DNA of 54,173 nucleotides, from contig DHDH01000035.1 in NCBI GenBank assembly GCA_002399235.1, positions 1-54,173 on the forward strand, given 5' to 3'. Both the position numbers and the translations under genes were made by a program. The stretch comes from Firmicutes bacterium UBA4881 (lineage in GTDB: Bacteria; Bacillota; DTU065). Each line of letters begins with the position of its first letter. Position 1 is the stretch's first letter. Positions 1-7,815 of this stretch are shown in pieces. Below the pieces are notes generated by a model. That model was not told the origin of the DNA, made no database searches, and saw only the letters and a list, made by a program, of their open reading frames with translations.

Positions 1-417
1 ACCCTCGAATGCCGACAAAGTCGCGATAGCTCAAAAGTAGATTAATAAAGGATATAAACCAACTCTGGTTTTAGATTTTGTCGGCTTATCATCATCTACA
101 TATTAAGGAAAAAACAAATACCGGTAATGAGAAATCCTTTAGATAAGAACAGATGATGGACCACAAAGCAAGAGAAGTCATATAGCTGTTGGCTATAAAG
201 AAAAAGCCAAATAGAAAGCTACTTATAAATACTGGGGTGAATCCTTGCTGTGGATTTCATTTTGATTTTTGCTTGTTCTAAAGAGCAAATTATGAAAATC
301 AGGATAGGCGAGATAAGATTACTATTGGATTTACCAAATGTTATGGAGACAGCGCCGATTACTCACAAAGTAGTTGTCAAGGTTGTGATATTCCACACTT
401 CAAAACTTCTATAACAG
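1..417. other. Left-edge region, no confident intact gene
   Basis: No complete gene is convincing here. In the + frame open from 282 to about 479 there is a Cys-rich reading, with short motifs CYGD, CQGC and CDRYKC, which ends in a TGA just after entering the next gene. A separate short frame starts at ATG 292 and stops at 412-414. The Cys-rich frame looks coding and may be the displaced N-terminus of the gene starting at 418 (see that entry). The first 280 bases show nothing I can name. Confidence 0.3.
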
Positions 418-1410
418 GTGGTTGCGATAGATATAAATGTGCAAAGAGTAAAAAAAGTCGCTTTATGTGCCGATTGCTCCCGAGAAAACTGTGACAAAGA
501 AGATTTCGGAGTAATTCCCGGACAATGTACACCAACACTGACCGCAGAGGATGTTACTGATTTTGTAATGCCATATGTGAATAAAGAGGTGGAGTCAATT
601 ATGACTGCCTATGAATTAATGATAAAAACTAATCATTATTTTATAAAAGGTGGTTCTTTAACCGTTAAGCAAAAAGAAAATATTTTTGGGCGGTTATTAG
701 CTGCACAAAGCCGACCTGAACAAGCGCAAAGGTTTTATAGGGGCGTAAAGTTTCCCAACAATGTTGATGGTGCTGGTCGGCAAATGTATCCGATCTTCTT
801 TATACCGCCCTATAATGATGGCAAAAAATTAAAAACGATTTATAACCAAACACCAAAAACACATATCTTTTCTGCAAATATGTATGAGCTGGAGATAATA
901 CGTCTGCTCCATTTGCTAGCACCTGGCAATACAGCTGTAAAAAATATGGTTGAAAAAACTCTTGCACGGCTGAGAACTACTTGCTTTGGAAATGCAGATG
1001 ATGGTGTTGGCGAGTGTTTTGATACATCCCTTGTGGTATTGCGCTTTTTAGCTGAGGTGGCACCAAAAGAAACAGTATGGATAAGTAGCAGAATTGCAAA
1101 TTATAACAATCATGTTGAGGAAAAGAAACGCCCATGGTATGCAAAATGGTATTTTTGGCTGTGTCTTTCAGAGCTACCTTTTGAAATATCGGAACCTGAA
1201 ATAAAGAAACACAAAGACGAAGTTATGCCATGGCTGACAACCAAAAGTGCAGTCATGAATAGTGAGCACGACAAAACTATCCATCCTGTAATTATCTGCG
1301 TTTTACGCAATATGATTAGTAAATACCCTGAATATGAATATATTAAAGACCGTCAACCCTTCATAAGCGAAAAAGACGGACGGTTACATTTTAATATGGA
1401 GATCTGGTAA
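418..1410 (+). pseudogene. Cys-rich hypothetical protein, possibly frameshifted at its N-terminus
   Basis: I do not recognise this 330-residue protein. It is soluble, with no signal peptide or membrane segment. Its N-terminus has a Cys cluster (CADC, then NC and QC, residues 17-37) that could bind zinc or an Fe-S cluster. The GTG start at 418 has no good ribosome binding site. Upstream, the frame open from 282 also encodes Cys pairs, and it meets this frame at a run of seven A at 450-456. Removing one A would fuse the two into one longer Cys-rich domain. I therefore suspect a homopolymer frameshift, either a true mutation or a sequencing error, in a gene that began further upstream. No neighbour shares its strand closely enough to suggest an operon. 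If the GTG start is real it is simply a hypothetical CDS. Confidence 0.45.
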
Positions 1411-1647
1411 ATGGAAAAAGTAGAGGCATTGCTTGGTTTTTAAGGTATGTATTTTTACGAGGTCCATCTGATAGTTAGAGAATGCATCGTCATTAGAATT
1501 TGTAATGTAAAATTCTGCTTAACGCGATTAAGTAATATAGAAGGTATGAGTGATCTAATTCACGAAACTAAAATTATTTAGTAGTAGAAGGCAAATTGCC
1601 AGTGCTTATTTTTTAGAAAAGCAAAATTAGGAGCGAATTATTTCGTT

Positions 1648-2547
1648 ATGTTTAATTTACTTAAAGATTGTACTTTGTGTCCTAGGGATTGCCATGCCGA
1701 TCGTATCGCAGGAAAGGTTGGCTACTGTAGTGAAACAGCAGATCTTGTGGTTGCCAGAGCTGCTCTTCATATGTGGGAAGAACCTTGTATTTCGGGAGAA
1801 AAAGGATCAGGAACAGTCTTTTTTTCTGGCTGTGCTCTGGGTTGTGTATACTGCCAAAATCACAATATCTCTAGAGGATTGGCGGGGAAGAAAGTAACTA
1901 TAGAACGCTTAGCTGAAATATTTTTAGAGCTAGAGAATAAAGGGGCGAATAATATTAATTTAGTCACCCCAAGTCATTATGTACCCCAGATTATAATGGC
2001 ACTTTCGCTTTCTAGAAACGCGGGGCTAAGTTTACCTATAGTGTATAATTGCAGTGGCTATGAAAAGGTCTCTACTCTAAAGCTTCTCAAGGGCTATGTG
2101 GATGTGTATCTACCTGATTTAAAATATATGAATGAGAAGGTAGCTAAAAAATACTCCAATGCCTCAGATTATTTCACTGTTTCTTCTCAAGCTATCGCTG
2201 AAATGGTTCGCCAGGTAGGCCAGCCGTGTTTTAATGAAAATGGCATTATGACCAAAGGGGTAATTATACGCCATCTTACTTTACCAGGTTATCTCGAGGA
2301 CTCAAAAAACATTCTAAATTATCTTTATAAAACCTATGGCGATTTAATCTATATTAGCATCATGAATCAATATACCCCTCTTTTAGGGGTAGAAAAATAC
2401 CCGGAACTAAACCGCAAGATTACTGCAAATGAATACAAGGAATTAGTAGATTATGCCCTGGAAGTTGGTATAGAGAATGCTTTCATTCAAGAAGGAGAGA
2501 CTGCTTTAGAAAGTTTTATACCTGAGTTTAATGAAGAAGGAGTCTAA
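1648..2547 (+). CDS. Radical SAM protein, PflA/PflX-like (COG1313 type)
   Basis: A 299-residue radical SAM enzyme resembling pyruvate formate-lyase activating enzyme homologues. The sequence shows the cluster motif CxxxCxxC as CALGCVYC at residues 62-69, just after GTVFFSG, which binds the 4Fe-4S cluster that cleaves S-adenosylmethionine. A second Cys set (C8, C11, C15, C27) at the N-terminus is also typical of this subgroup. Length fits the family. The ATG has a GGAG-type site about 15 bases upstream. The true substrate of PflX-type proteins is unknown, so glycyl-radical activation is only an analogy, and no glycyl radical enzyme gene lies in the window. The enzyme should be cytoplasmic and oxygen sensitive, consistent with an anaerobe. 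Confidence 0.88.
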   Translation: MFNLLKDCTLCPRDCHADRIAGKVGYCSETADLVVARAALHMWEEPCISGEKGSGTVFFSGCALGCVYCQNHNISRGLAGKKVTIERLAEIFLELENKGANNINLVTPSHYVPQIIMALSLSRNAGLSLPIVYNCSGYEKVSTLKLLKGYVDVYLPDLKYMNEKVAKKYSNASDYFTVSSQAIAEMVRQVGQPCFNENGIMTKGVIIRHLTLPGYLEDSKNILNYLYKTYGDLIYISIMNQYTPLLGVEKYPELNRKITANEYKELVDYALEVGIENAFIQEGETALESFIPEFNEEGV

Positions 2548-2639
2548 CTATAACAAAAGTAATGTTTTAGAAAATTAAAAAGATCTTAATTTTGTGTGCT
2601 CTCTTTAACCTGGGAAATAGCATGAGGAGGTATTAACTT

Positions 2640-3557
2640 ATGAGGACGATGAAGCTTGGGAAATCTAATTTGGAAGTACCTGTAATTGCAGTTGGCTGTA
2701 TGCGAATAAAGTCTTTAGATAAAAAGGAAGCAGAGACTTTTATACAGACCGCTTTAGATGAAGGTGCAAACTTCTTTGACCATGCAGATATTTATGGTGC
2801 TGGTTCCTGTGAGGAGATATTTGCCGAAGCTGTTCATATGAACGACGATGTTCGTGAAAAGTTAATTATTCAATCTAAATGTGGTATTCGTAAAGGTATG
2901 TATGACTTTTCGAAAGAGCATATTCTTTCCTCAGTTGATGGTAGCTTAAAGCGTCTTAAAACTAATTACCTTGATGTACTTCTACTACACCGTCCTGATA
3001 CCTTAATGGAACCGGAAGAGGTTGCAGAAGCTTTTGATATATTAAAAAGTAGTGGCAAGGTAAAGCATTTTGGTGTGTCTAATCAAAATTCACTCCAGAT
3101 GCAACTTCTACAGAACTCATTAAAACAACCTATTATAGCTAACCAATTGCAATTTAGCATTGCTCATGCTTCCATGATACATTCGGGAATCAATGTGAAT
3201 ATGGTAAATGATTCAGCTATTGATAGAGATGGTCATGTACTTGAGTATTGCAGATTAAATAATATTACTATTCAGCCATGGTCTCCGTTCCAGTATGGTT
3301 TCTTTGAAGGAGTCTTTATTGGCAACGATAAATACCCAGAACTAAATAAGAAACTTGATGAAATTGCTAAAAAATATCATGTTTCTGCTACAACCATTGC
3401 TATTGCTTGGATCTTACGTCATCCTTCTCATATGCAACCAATTGTCGGCACTACGAATATTAACAGATTGAAGGAATGCTGCAAGGCAGCCGAGTTAAAG
3501 ATAACACGCGAAGAATGGTATGAAATATACCGTGCCGCAGGCAATAAATTACCTTAA
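2640..3557 (+). CDS. Aldo/keto reductase, YdhF-type
   Basis: A 305-residue NAD(P)H-dependent aldo/keto reductase with a single TIM barrel. The catalytic tetrad is visible: D47 and Y52 (in DHADIYG), K80 (QSKCG) and H117 (LLLHRPD). The C-terminal segment has IVGTTNINRLKE, the usual cofactor-binding loop. The overall pattern (NQLQFSIAH, WSPFQYGFF) matches the YdhF/COG4989 branch, often annotated as oxidoreductase with unknown substrate. The ATG at 2640 follows AGGAGG with normal spacing. It lies 92 bases after the radical SAM gene on the same strand and may be co-transcribed. A weak GC-rich hairpin follows. Substrate is not inferable. Confidence 0.9.
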   Translation: MRTMKLGKSNLEVPVIAVGCMRIKSLDKKEAETFIQTALDEGANFFDHADIYGAGSCEEIFAEAVHMNDDVREKLIIQSKCGIRKGMYDFSKEHILSSVDGSLKRLKTNYLDVLLLHRPDTLMEPEEVAEAFDILKSSGKVKHFGVSNQNSLQMQLLQNSLKQPIIANQLQFSIAHASMIHSGINVNMVNDSAIDRDGHVLEYCRLNNITIQPWSPFQYGFFEGVFIGNDKYPELNKKLDEIAKKYHVSATTIAIAWILRHPSHMQPIVGTTNINRLKECCKAAELKITREEWYEIYRAAGNKLP

Positions 3558-3571
3558 CTCCTAGCTGTTTT

Positions 3572-3600
3572 AACCCCGTAGGGGTAAGGGGTTTTAAAAA
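3572..3600 (+). terminator. Possible terminator after the aldo/keto reductase
   Basis: AACCCC at 3572-3577 can pair with GGGGTT at 3588-3593, or with the nearer GGGG at 3581-3584. The tail is TTAAAAA, so the U-tract is poor. Weak candidate. Confidence 0.35.
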
Positions 3601-3766
3601 TAGAATTTAAGAAAACAATAATGAGTATTTTAGAGGCAAAAATAAAAAAGGGTAATGGTACCACAATTTTATATTCCCCTAAGGTATTAATTTCTAAAGG
3701 GAGATAAAAAAGTGATTGCTTGCCCAAATAAAATGGTCTTATATGCAGAAAAGGAGAGAAAAACAA

Positions 3767-4318
3767 ATGGCGAAAAATGATAATGCACAGGCCATTAAGC
3801 TCTATGATAGCATAAAAGAGAACATTGGAGATGCTGCCGCAGGTGAAGTTGCTAAGCTGTTTCCTCTTACAAAATCTGCAGACTTTAACCGCAAATTCAA
3901 GTGGGCAGAAAATATTTGTACCTATCTCGAAAGTAATTTTAGCCCCGAGCAGATTGCAAAAATCCGTTTTAGGTGTTCGTGCACTCCACCTGAAAAATAT
4001 TTGGGAAAAGTGAAAAAGATCTATGTTGAGTCTACAAATTTAGATGAGTTTACTGATAAGTATAATAACGAATATGCAGGTAAACACCAGGTTTGGCATA
4101 ATGGTAGTGACTTATATTTTTCTTACCCTGTCTGCTATTGTTCAAGTGTTAAACGAGTAAATAAAACCTTGCCGAAAACATGGTGTCTCTGCACCGTTGG
4201 CTACACTAAAAAGTTATTCGACTATGTTTTAGATAGTGATACTAATGTAGAGTTAAGAGAAAGCATTAAACTCGGAAACAGTAGATGTGTTATAAAAGTT
4301 ACTGGAAAGTTTTATTAG
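3767..4318 (+). CDS. Small Cys-rich conserved protein (DUF6144-like)
   Basis: A 183-residue soluble protein. I chose ATG 3767 because AAGGAGAG sits about 9 bases upstream; an in-frame start at 3716 lacks such a site. Several Cys occur in pairs: CSC (FRCSCTPPEKYLG), CYC (YPVCYCSSV) and CLC (TWCLCTVGYTKKLFDYV). The pattern CYC...KTWCxC..GY is one I associate with DUF6144-type proteins of anaerobic Firmicutes, but I cannot confirm that without a search. The Cys pairs could bind a metal or an Fe-S cluster. It lies between an aldo/keto reductase and a glycosidase-like gene on the same strand. Function is unknown. Confidence 0.75.
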   Translation: MAKNDNAQAIKLYDSIKENIGDAAAGEVAKLFPLTKSADFNRKFKWAENICTYLESNFSPEQIAKIRFRCSCTPPEKYLGKVKKIYVESTNLDEFTDKYNNEYAGKHQVWHNGSDLYFSYPVCYCSSVKRVNKTLPKTWCLCTVGYTKKLFDYVLDSDTNVELRESIKLGNSRCVIKVTGKFY

Positions 4319-4397
4319 GCCTAGAAAACAGTAATAACCATGACGAAAATCTTTCAGTGATGTAAAAAGGACGGTAAAGAAGTAAGGGGGCCTGGAG

Positions 4398-5213
4398 ATG
4401 AGATCGATTGCTAAGTTTTATCCCCAAAAAGGTAAAGATACTGTAGAAGAGATTGTCAAAAAGGTCCAAAAAAGTAATTTAGACGGCTTAACTGTAACCT
4501 ACGAAGCTAATGGTGAAGCTCATTATCATTCTAGGCATCTTCCTTATTCAGGGTTTTCTCTTAAGGAGTTAAAGAAGAGCTTAAACAAAAAGCACTTAGA
4601 ACTGGGACTAGGTGCTCCTTTTTTCTTTAGCGATGGAGTTTGGGAAAATTCACCAGCTAAAAGAGCGAAAATTGGTTTTAATGATTGGCCAACAACTAAT
4701 TGGTATCGTCCTCTCTGTCCTGTGTATCCAGGGCTTTTTGAGGATAGATTAACTCTATTATTAGAAGCAGTAGAAGAAATTGAGCCAGATTTCGTTGGCT
4801 TGGATTTTTTCCGTTTTCCCTTGTTTTGGGAAGAACTAGATGAGGAAATGAAACTAATCACTTGTGATTGTCCTGACTGTCCTGCCAAGGGGGGAAGAAC
4901 GGAGGTCATTTATCAGTACGCTATAAAAGTCAAAGAGGCCTTAGCTTCGCTACCGGTTATGATACATCTGGTGCCTTTTCTTGAAGAAAATACAATTAAG
5001 GTTACAGGGCAAGATCCTAAGCTTCTCGCTAATGCTCTAGATAGTCTTTCACCTATGCTTTATAGTAATTTATTAAAAAGAGAGGATACTTATATTTATA
5101 CTACACTAGAAAAGTTAGCTGTTTATAAAATTTGGCCTAGCTTAGAAATAACTAAACGGGAAATAAATCTGCTAAGAAGTTATGATAAAGTCCTCTATTT
5201 TTATCTAGGCTGA
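4398..5213 (+). CDS. Putative glycoside-hydrolase-like TIM-barrel protein
   Basis: A 271-residue protein without signal peptide. The core looks like the C-terminal half of a (beta/alpha)8 barrel of hypothetical glycosidase type: RPLCPVYPGLFEDR near residues 104-117, then FVGLDFFRFP at 132-141 in the position of the strand-4 motif that carries Asp and Arg. It is followed by CDCPDC (156-161), a local Cys cluster that may bind metal. Strand-end residues such as MIHLVPF and LSPMLYSN fit the later barrel strands. At 271 residues it is shorter than most GHL-type proteins. ATG 4398 has AGGGGG upstream. I infer a carbohydrate-related role with low certainty; activity is unproven. Confidence 0.6.
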   Translation: MRSIAKFYPQKGKDTVEEIVKKVQKSNLDGLTVTYEANGEAHYHSRHLPYSGFSLKELKKSLNKKHLELGLGAPFFFSDGVWENSPAKRAKIGFNDWPTTNWYRPLCPVYPGLFEDRLTLLLEAVEEIEPDFVGLDFFRFPLFWEELDEEMKLITCDCPDCPAKGGRTEVIYQYAIKVKEALASLPVMIHLVPFLEENTIKVTGQDPKLLANALDSLSPMLYSNLLKREDTYIYTTLEKLAVYKIWPSLEITKREINLLRSYDKVLYFYLG

Positions 5214-5311
5214 GCAAGAAAGATGAAGTTTAAGATCATGGCCTTCGTAAGTGTACTTTCGGGTTTTGCAACGTTTGAAAGCATAAAAATTAACTGAGAG
5301 AAGTTTCTAGG

Positions 5312-5353
5312 AAAACCAGTTCGTCAAAGTATTGACAACCGCGAACTGGTTTT
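5312..5353 (+). terminator. Hairpin overlapping a promoter (terminator or operator)
   Basis: AAAACCAGTTCG at 5312-5323 is perfectly complementary to CGAACTGGTTTT at 5342-5353, with an 18-base loop, and a run of T follows. It can terminate transcription from the upstream gene. The same DNA contains the -35 element in its loop and abuts the -10 element of the next promoter, so it could also act as an operator. Confidence 0.6.
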
Positions 5354-5360
5354 TTATAAT
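5332..5360 (+). promoter_or_regulatory. Consensus sigma-A promoter for the FMN/FAD flavoprotein
   Basis: TTGACA at 5332-5337 and TATAAT at 5355-5360 are both perfect consensus hexamers with a 17-base spacer. The coding start lies about 50 bases downstream. The promoter overlaps the inverted repeat at 5312-5353. Confidence 0.8.
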
Positions 5361-5414
5361 TTTCTAGGATCACTAATGAGCGAAATTATTAGTTGTAATT
5401 TGGGAGGTATGTCT

Positions 5415-7136
5415 GTGAAAAAAATAAAATGGCTGAGTTTGTTTATGGTGGTAACTCTTTTAATTATAAGTTTAGGACTGAGCACAACCGCAGCTTATAA
5501 AGATGGTACTTATGAAGGTTCCGCTCCTAGTATGGCTGGAACACTCAAAGTTAAGGTTACGGTCAAAGATGGCGAGATAACTAAGATTGATGTAGTAGAT
5601 AACCCAGACACACCAATATTGAGTGATATGGCAATTGAGCATGTAAATGAAGCTATACTCAAAGATCAAAACTGGAATGTCGATAGCGCTAGTGGAGCCA
5701 CAGTTACTAGTACTGCTTTAAAACAAGCTGTTAAAACAGCCTTAGCTGGTGCAGTAGTTGAAGGAGTAACCAAAACAAGCAAAAATGTTGTTACTAAAAA
5801 GAGCTATGAAACTGATGTATTAGTTGTAGGAGCAGGAGGTGCTGGTTTATCAGCAGCGATTACAGCCCATGATACAGGTGCTAAAGTTTTAGTAATTGAA
5901 AAGATGCCAATTGTAGGTGGTAATACAATAAGAGCAGAAGGCGGATTAAATGCTGCAGGGACTCAGTTACAGAAAGCCAAAGGTATTGAAGATAGTGCAG
6001 AACTCTTCTATGAAGATACTATGAAAGGCGGCAAAAACATTAATCAGCCTGACCTGGTAAAAATACTTACTACGGAGGCTAAATTGGCAGTAGATTGGTT
6101 GACTGGCTTAGGTGCAGATTTAAGCGATGTAGGGCAACTAGCTGGTGCTGCAAAACCACGTGCCCATAGACCTACTGGTGGATTTCCTGTGGGCAGTGAA
6201 GTTATAAAAACTCTTTACAAATCATTAAAAGATCGCAATATCGAACTGTTAACAAGCACAAAAGCTACCGAGCTTATTGTAAACAACGGCAAGGTTATTG
6301 GTGCTAAAGCTTTGCAAGGTTCTAATGAAATCACGATCAAAGCTAAAGCTGTTGTTATAGCTACTGGTGGTTTTGGTGCTAATAATGATTTGGTTGCTAG
6401 CATAAAACCAGCCTTGAAAGGTTTTGGTACTACTAACCACACAGGTGCTACCGGTGATGGAATTAATATGGCCAAAGCTATTGGTGCTTCTCTTATCGAT
6501 ATTGATCAGATTCAAACCCACCCCACGGTTGTACCTGGCAATGGTATAATGATAACTGAAGCAGTTAGAGGTAATGGTGCTATTCTTGTAAATCGTGAAG
6601 GACAGCGCTTTATCAGTGAATTAGAAACTAGAGATGTAGTTTCAGAAGCGATTTTAAAACAAACAGGTAAGACTGCATTTCTTATCTTCGAACAAAATGT
6701 AAGAGAAAGCTTAAAGACAATTGAAAGTTATATTAAACAAGGTCTATTGGTAACTGCTGAGACTCCGGAGGAATTAGCTAAAAAGCTCAATATCAATGGA
6801 AATGATCTTGTTAAAACAATCGATAGATATAACAGCTTTGTGACAGCTGGTAAAGATAGTGACTTTAAGAGAAATAACTTACCAAGAAAATTGGACAAAC
6901 CTGGTTTTTATGCAATTGAAGTCGGTCCTGCGGTTCATCATACTATGGGTGGTTTAAAAATCAATACCAAGACTCAAGTATTAAATGAAAAAGGAACAGT
7001 TATTCCTGGAATCTATGCCGCTGGTGAAGTTGTTGGTGGTGTGCATGGAGCCAATCGCTTAGGTGGTAATGCTGTAGCTGATATTGTTGTTTTTGGTAGA
7101 ATTGCTGGTAGCGAAGCTGCAGCTGCAGTTAAATAA
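5415..7136 (+). CDS. Exported FMN/FAD fumarate-reductase-like flavoprotein
   Basis: A protein of about 573 residues with a signal peptide (charged start then hydrophobic stretch, cleavage near TTAAYK), an FMN-binding domain (about 28-115) and an FAD-dependent fumarate reductase domain (about 130-573). The FMN domain carries DSASGATVT at residues 90-98; this fits the ApbE flavinylation motif, so Thr96 probably carries covalent FMN. The FAD domain begins with VVGAGGAGLSA (137 onward) and has GGNT and GGLNAAGT, plus the C-terminal GANRLGGNAVADIVVFGR. HRPTGG, QTHPTV and EAVRGNGAILVN supply the His/Arg residues expected at a dicarboxylate site. Such proteins reduce fumarate, urocanate or related enoates outside the cytoplasmic membrane. 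I chose GTG 5415 because GGGAGG at 5402-5407 is correctly spaced; ATG 5409 is too close. No ApbE or haem partner is in the window. Confidence 0.9.
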   Translation: MKKIKWLSLFMVVTLLIISLGLSTTAAYKDGTYEGSAPSMAGTLKVKVTVKDGEITKIDVVDNPDTPILSDMAIEHVNEAILKDQNWNVDSASGATVTSTALKQAVKTALAGAVVEGVTKTSKNVVTKKSYETDVLVVGAGGAGLSAAITAHDTGAKVLVIEKMPIVGGNTIRAEGGLNAAGTQLQKAKGIEDSAELFYEDTMKGGKNINQPDLVKILTTEAKLAVDWLTGLGADLSDVGQLAGAAKPRAHRPTGGFPVGSEVIKTLYKSLKDRNIELLTSTKATELIVNNGKVIGAKALQGSNEITIKAKAVVIATGGFGANNDLVASIKPALKGFGTTNHTGATGDGINMAKAIGASLIDIDQIQTHPTVVPGNGIMITEAVRGNGAILVNREGQRFISELETRDVVSEAILKQTGKTAFLIFEQNVRESLKTIESYIKQGLLVTAETPEELAKKLNINGNDLVKTIDRYNSFVTAGKDSDFKRNNLPRKLDKPGFYAIEVGPAVHHTMGGLKINTKTQVLNEKGTVIPGIYAAGEVVGGVHGANRLGGNAVADIVVFGRIAGSEAAAAVK

Positions 7137-7150
7137 AATTATAAAAATAA

Positions 7151-7190
7151 AAACAAACGAGGACCTTTGCTGGTTCTCGTTTGTTTTATA
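7151..7190. terminator. Bidirectional terminator between flavoprotein and Hsp20
   Basis: A 15-bp stem (7151-7165 with 7172-7186, one G-U pair) and six-base loop, with AAACAAA on the left and TTTGTTTTAT on the right. It can serve both the + strand flavoprotein and the converging Hsp20 gene. Confidence 0.85.
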
Positions 7191-7202
7191 TTAGCCAAAA
7201 AA

Positions 7203-7640
7203 TTATTGAGTGAAATCTTTTTGATCGTTATCTATCGATAAGCGCTTAAGCTGGGGTATTTTAGTTTCGTCTTTGGGTATCCGAATTTCTAAAAGGCCAT
7301 TTTTAAGATTGGCTTGAGCTTTATCAGCAAGAACGGAAACTGGATAGGTAATAGTTCTTTCAAAAGATCCACTTCGTCTTTCTAAACGACGAAAACCCTT
7401 GTCGATAGTTTCTTTAGCTTCAGAGGTAGTCCCTTTAAGCACTACTGCATTTTCACCAAGATAAATTTCTAAATTATCTTTATCGACTCCAGGAACCTCA
7501 GCTTTTATAATTAACTCGTTGCTAGTTTCTTCAATATCTATAGGTGGATAAAGCACAATATCTTTCCAGGGAAAATAATCACTACGAAAACGATCAAAAA
7601 GTTCGGGTAGGCTCTGACCAAATATTTTCAGATCAGACAT
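7203..7640 (-). CDS. Hsp20/alpha-crystallin family small heat shock protein
   Basis: A 145-residue small heat shock protein. The alpha-crystallin domain spans roughly 35-130: PPIDIEETSNELIIKAEVPG opens it, the loop GVDKDNLEIYLGENAVVLKG follows, then RRSGSFERTITYPVSV, and NGLLEIRIPK near the end provides the conserved GxLxIxxPK strand. Such proteins bind unfolding proteins as oligomeric holdases in the cytoplasm. I prefer ATG at 7640: GGAGG lies about nine bases upstream, whereas a TTG at 7649 would be only two bases from it. No CIRCE-type repeat is seen upstream, so heat regulation is not evident from the sequence. Confidence 0.93.
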   Translation of the reverse strand: MSDLKIFGQSLPELFDRFRSDYFPWKDIVLYPPIDIEETSNELIIKAEVPGVDKDNLEIYLGENAVVLKGTTSEAKETIDKGFRRLERRSGSFERTITYPVSVLADKAQANLKNGLLEIRIPKDETKIPQLKRLSIDNDQKDFTQ

Positions 7641-7815
7641 TGGTAACAAACCTCCATTCTATCTTATTTTTTGCTTGCCGATAATAATTTATGTAGCAGG
7701 AGCTTTGTTGTTAGGCAGCACAATTATTTGGTAAGATTGCTATTTATTACACTGGCAGGAAGAATGAGGAATTAGTCTAAATAAATAAATAGGGTATTAT
7801 TTGGAGGTGTAAGGT

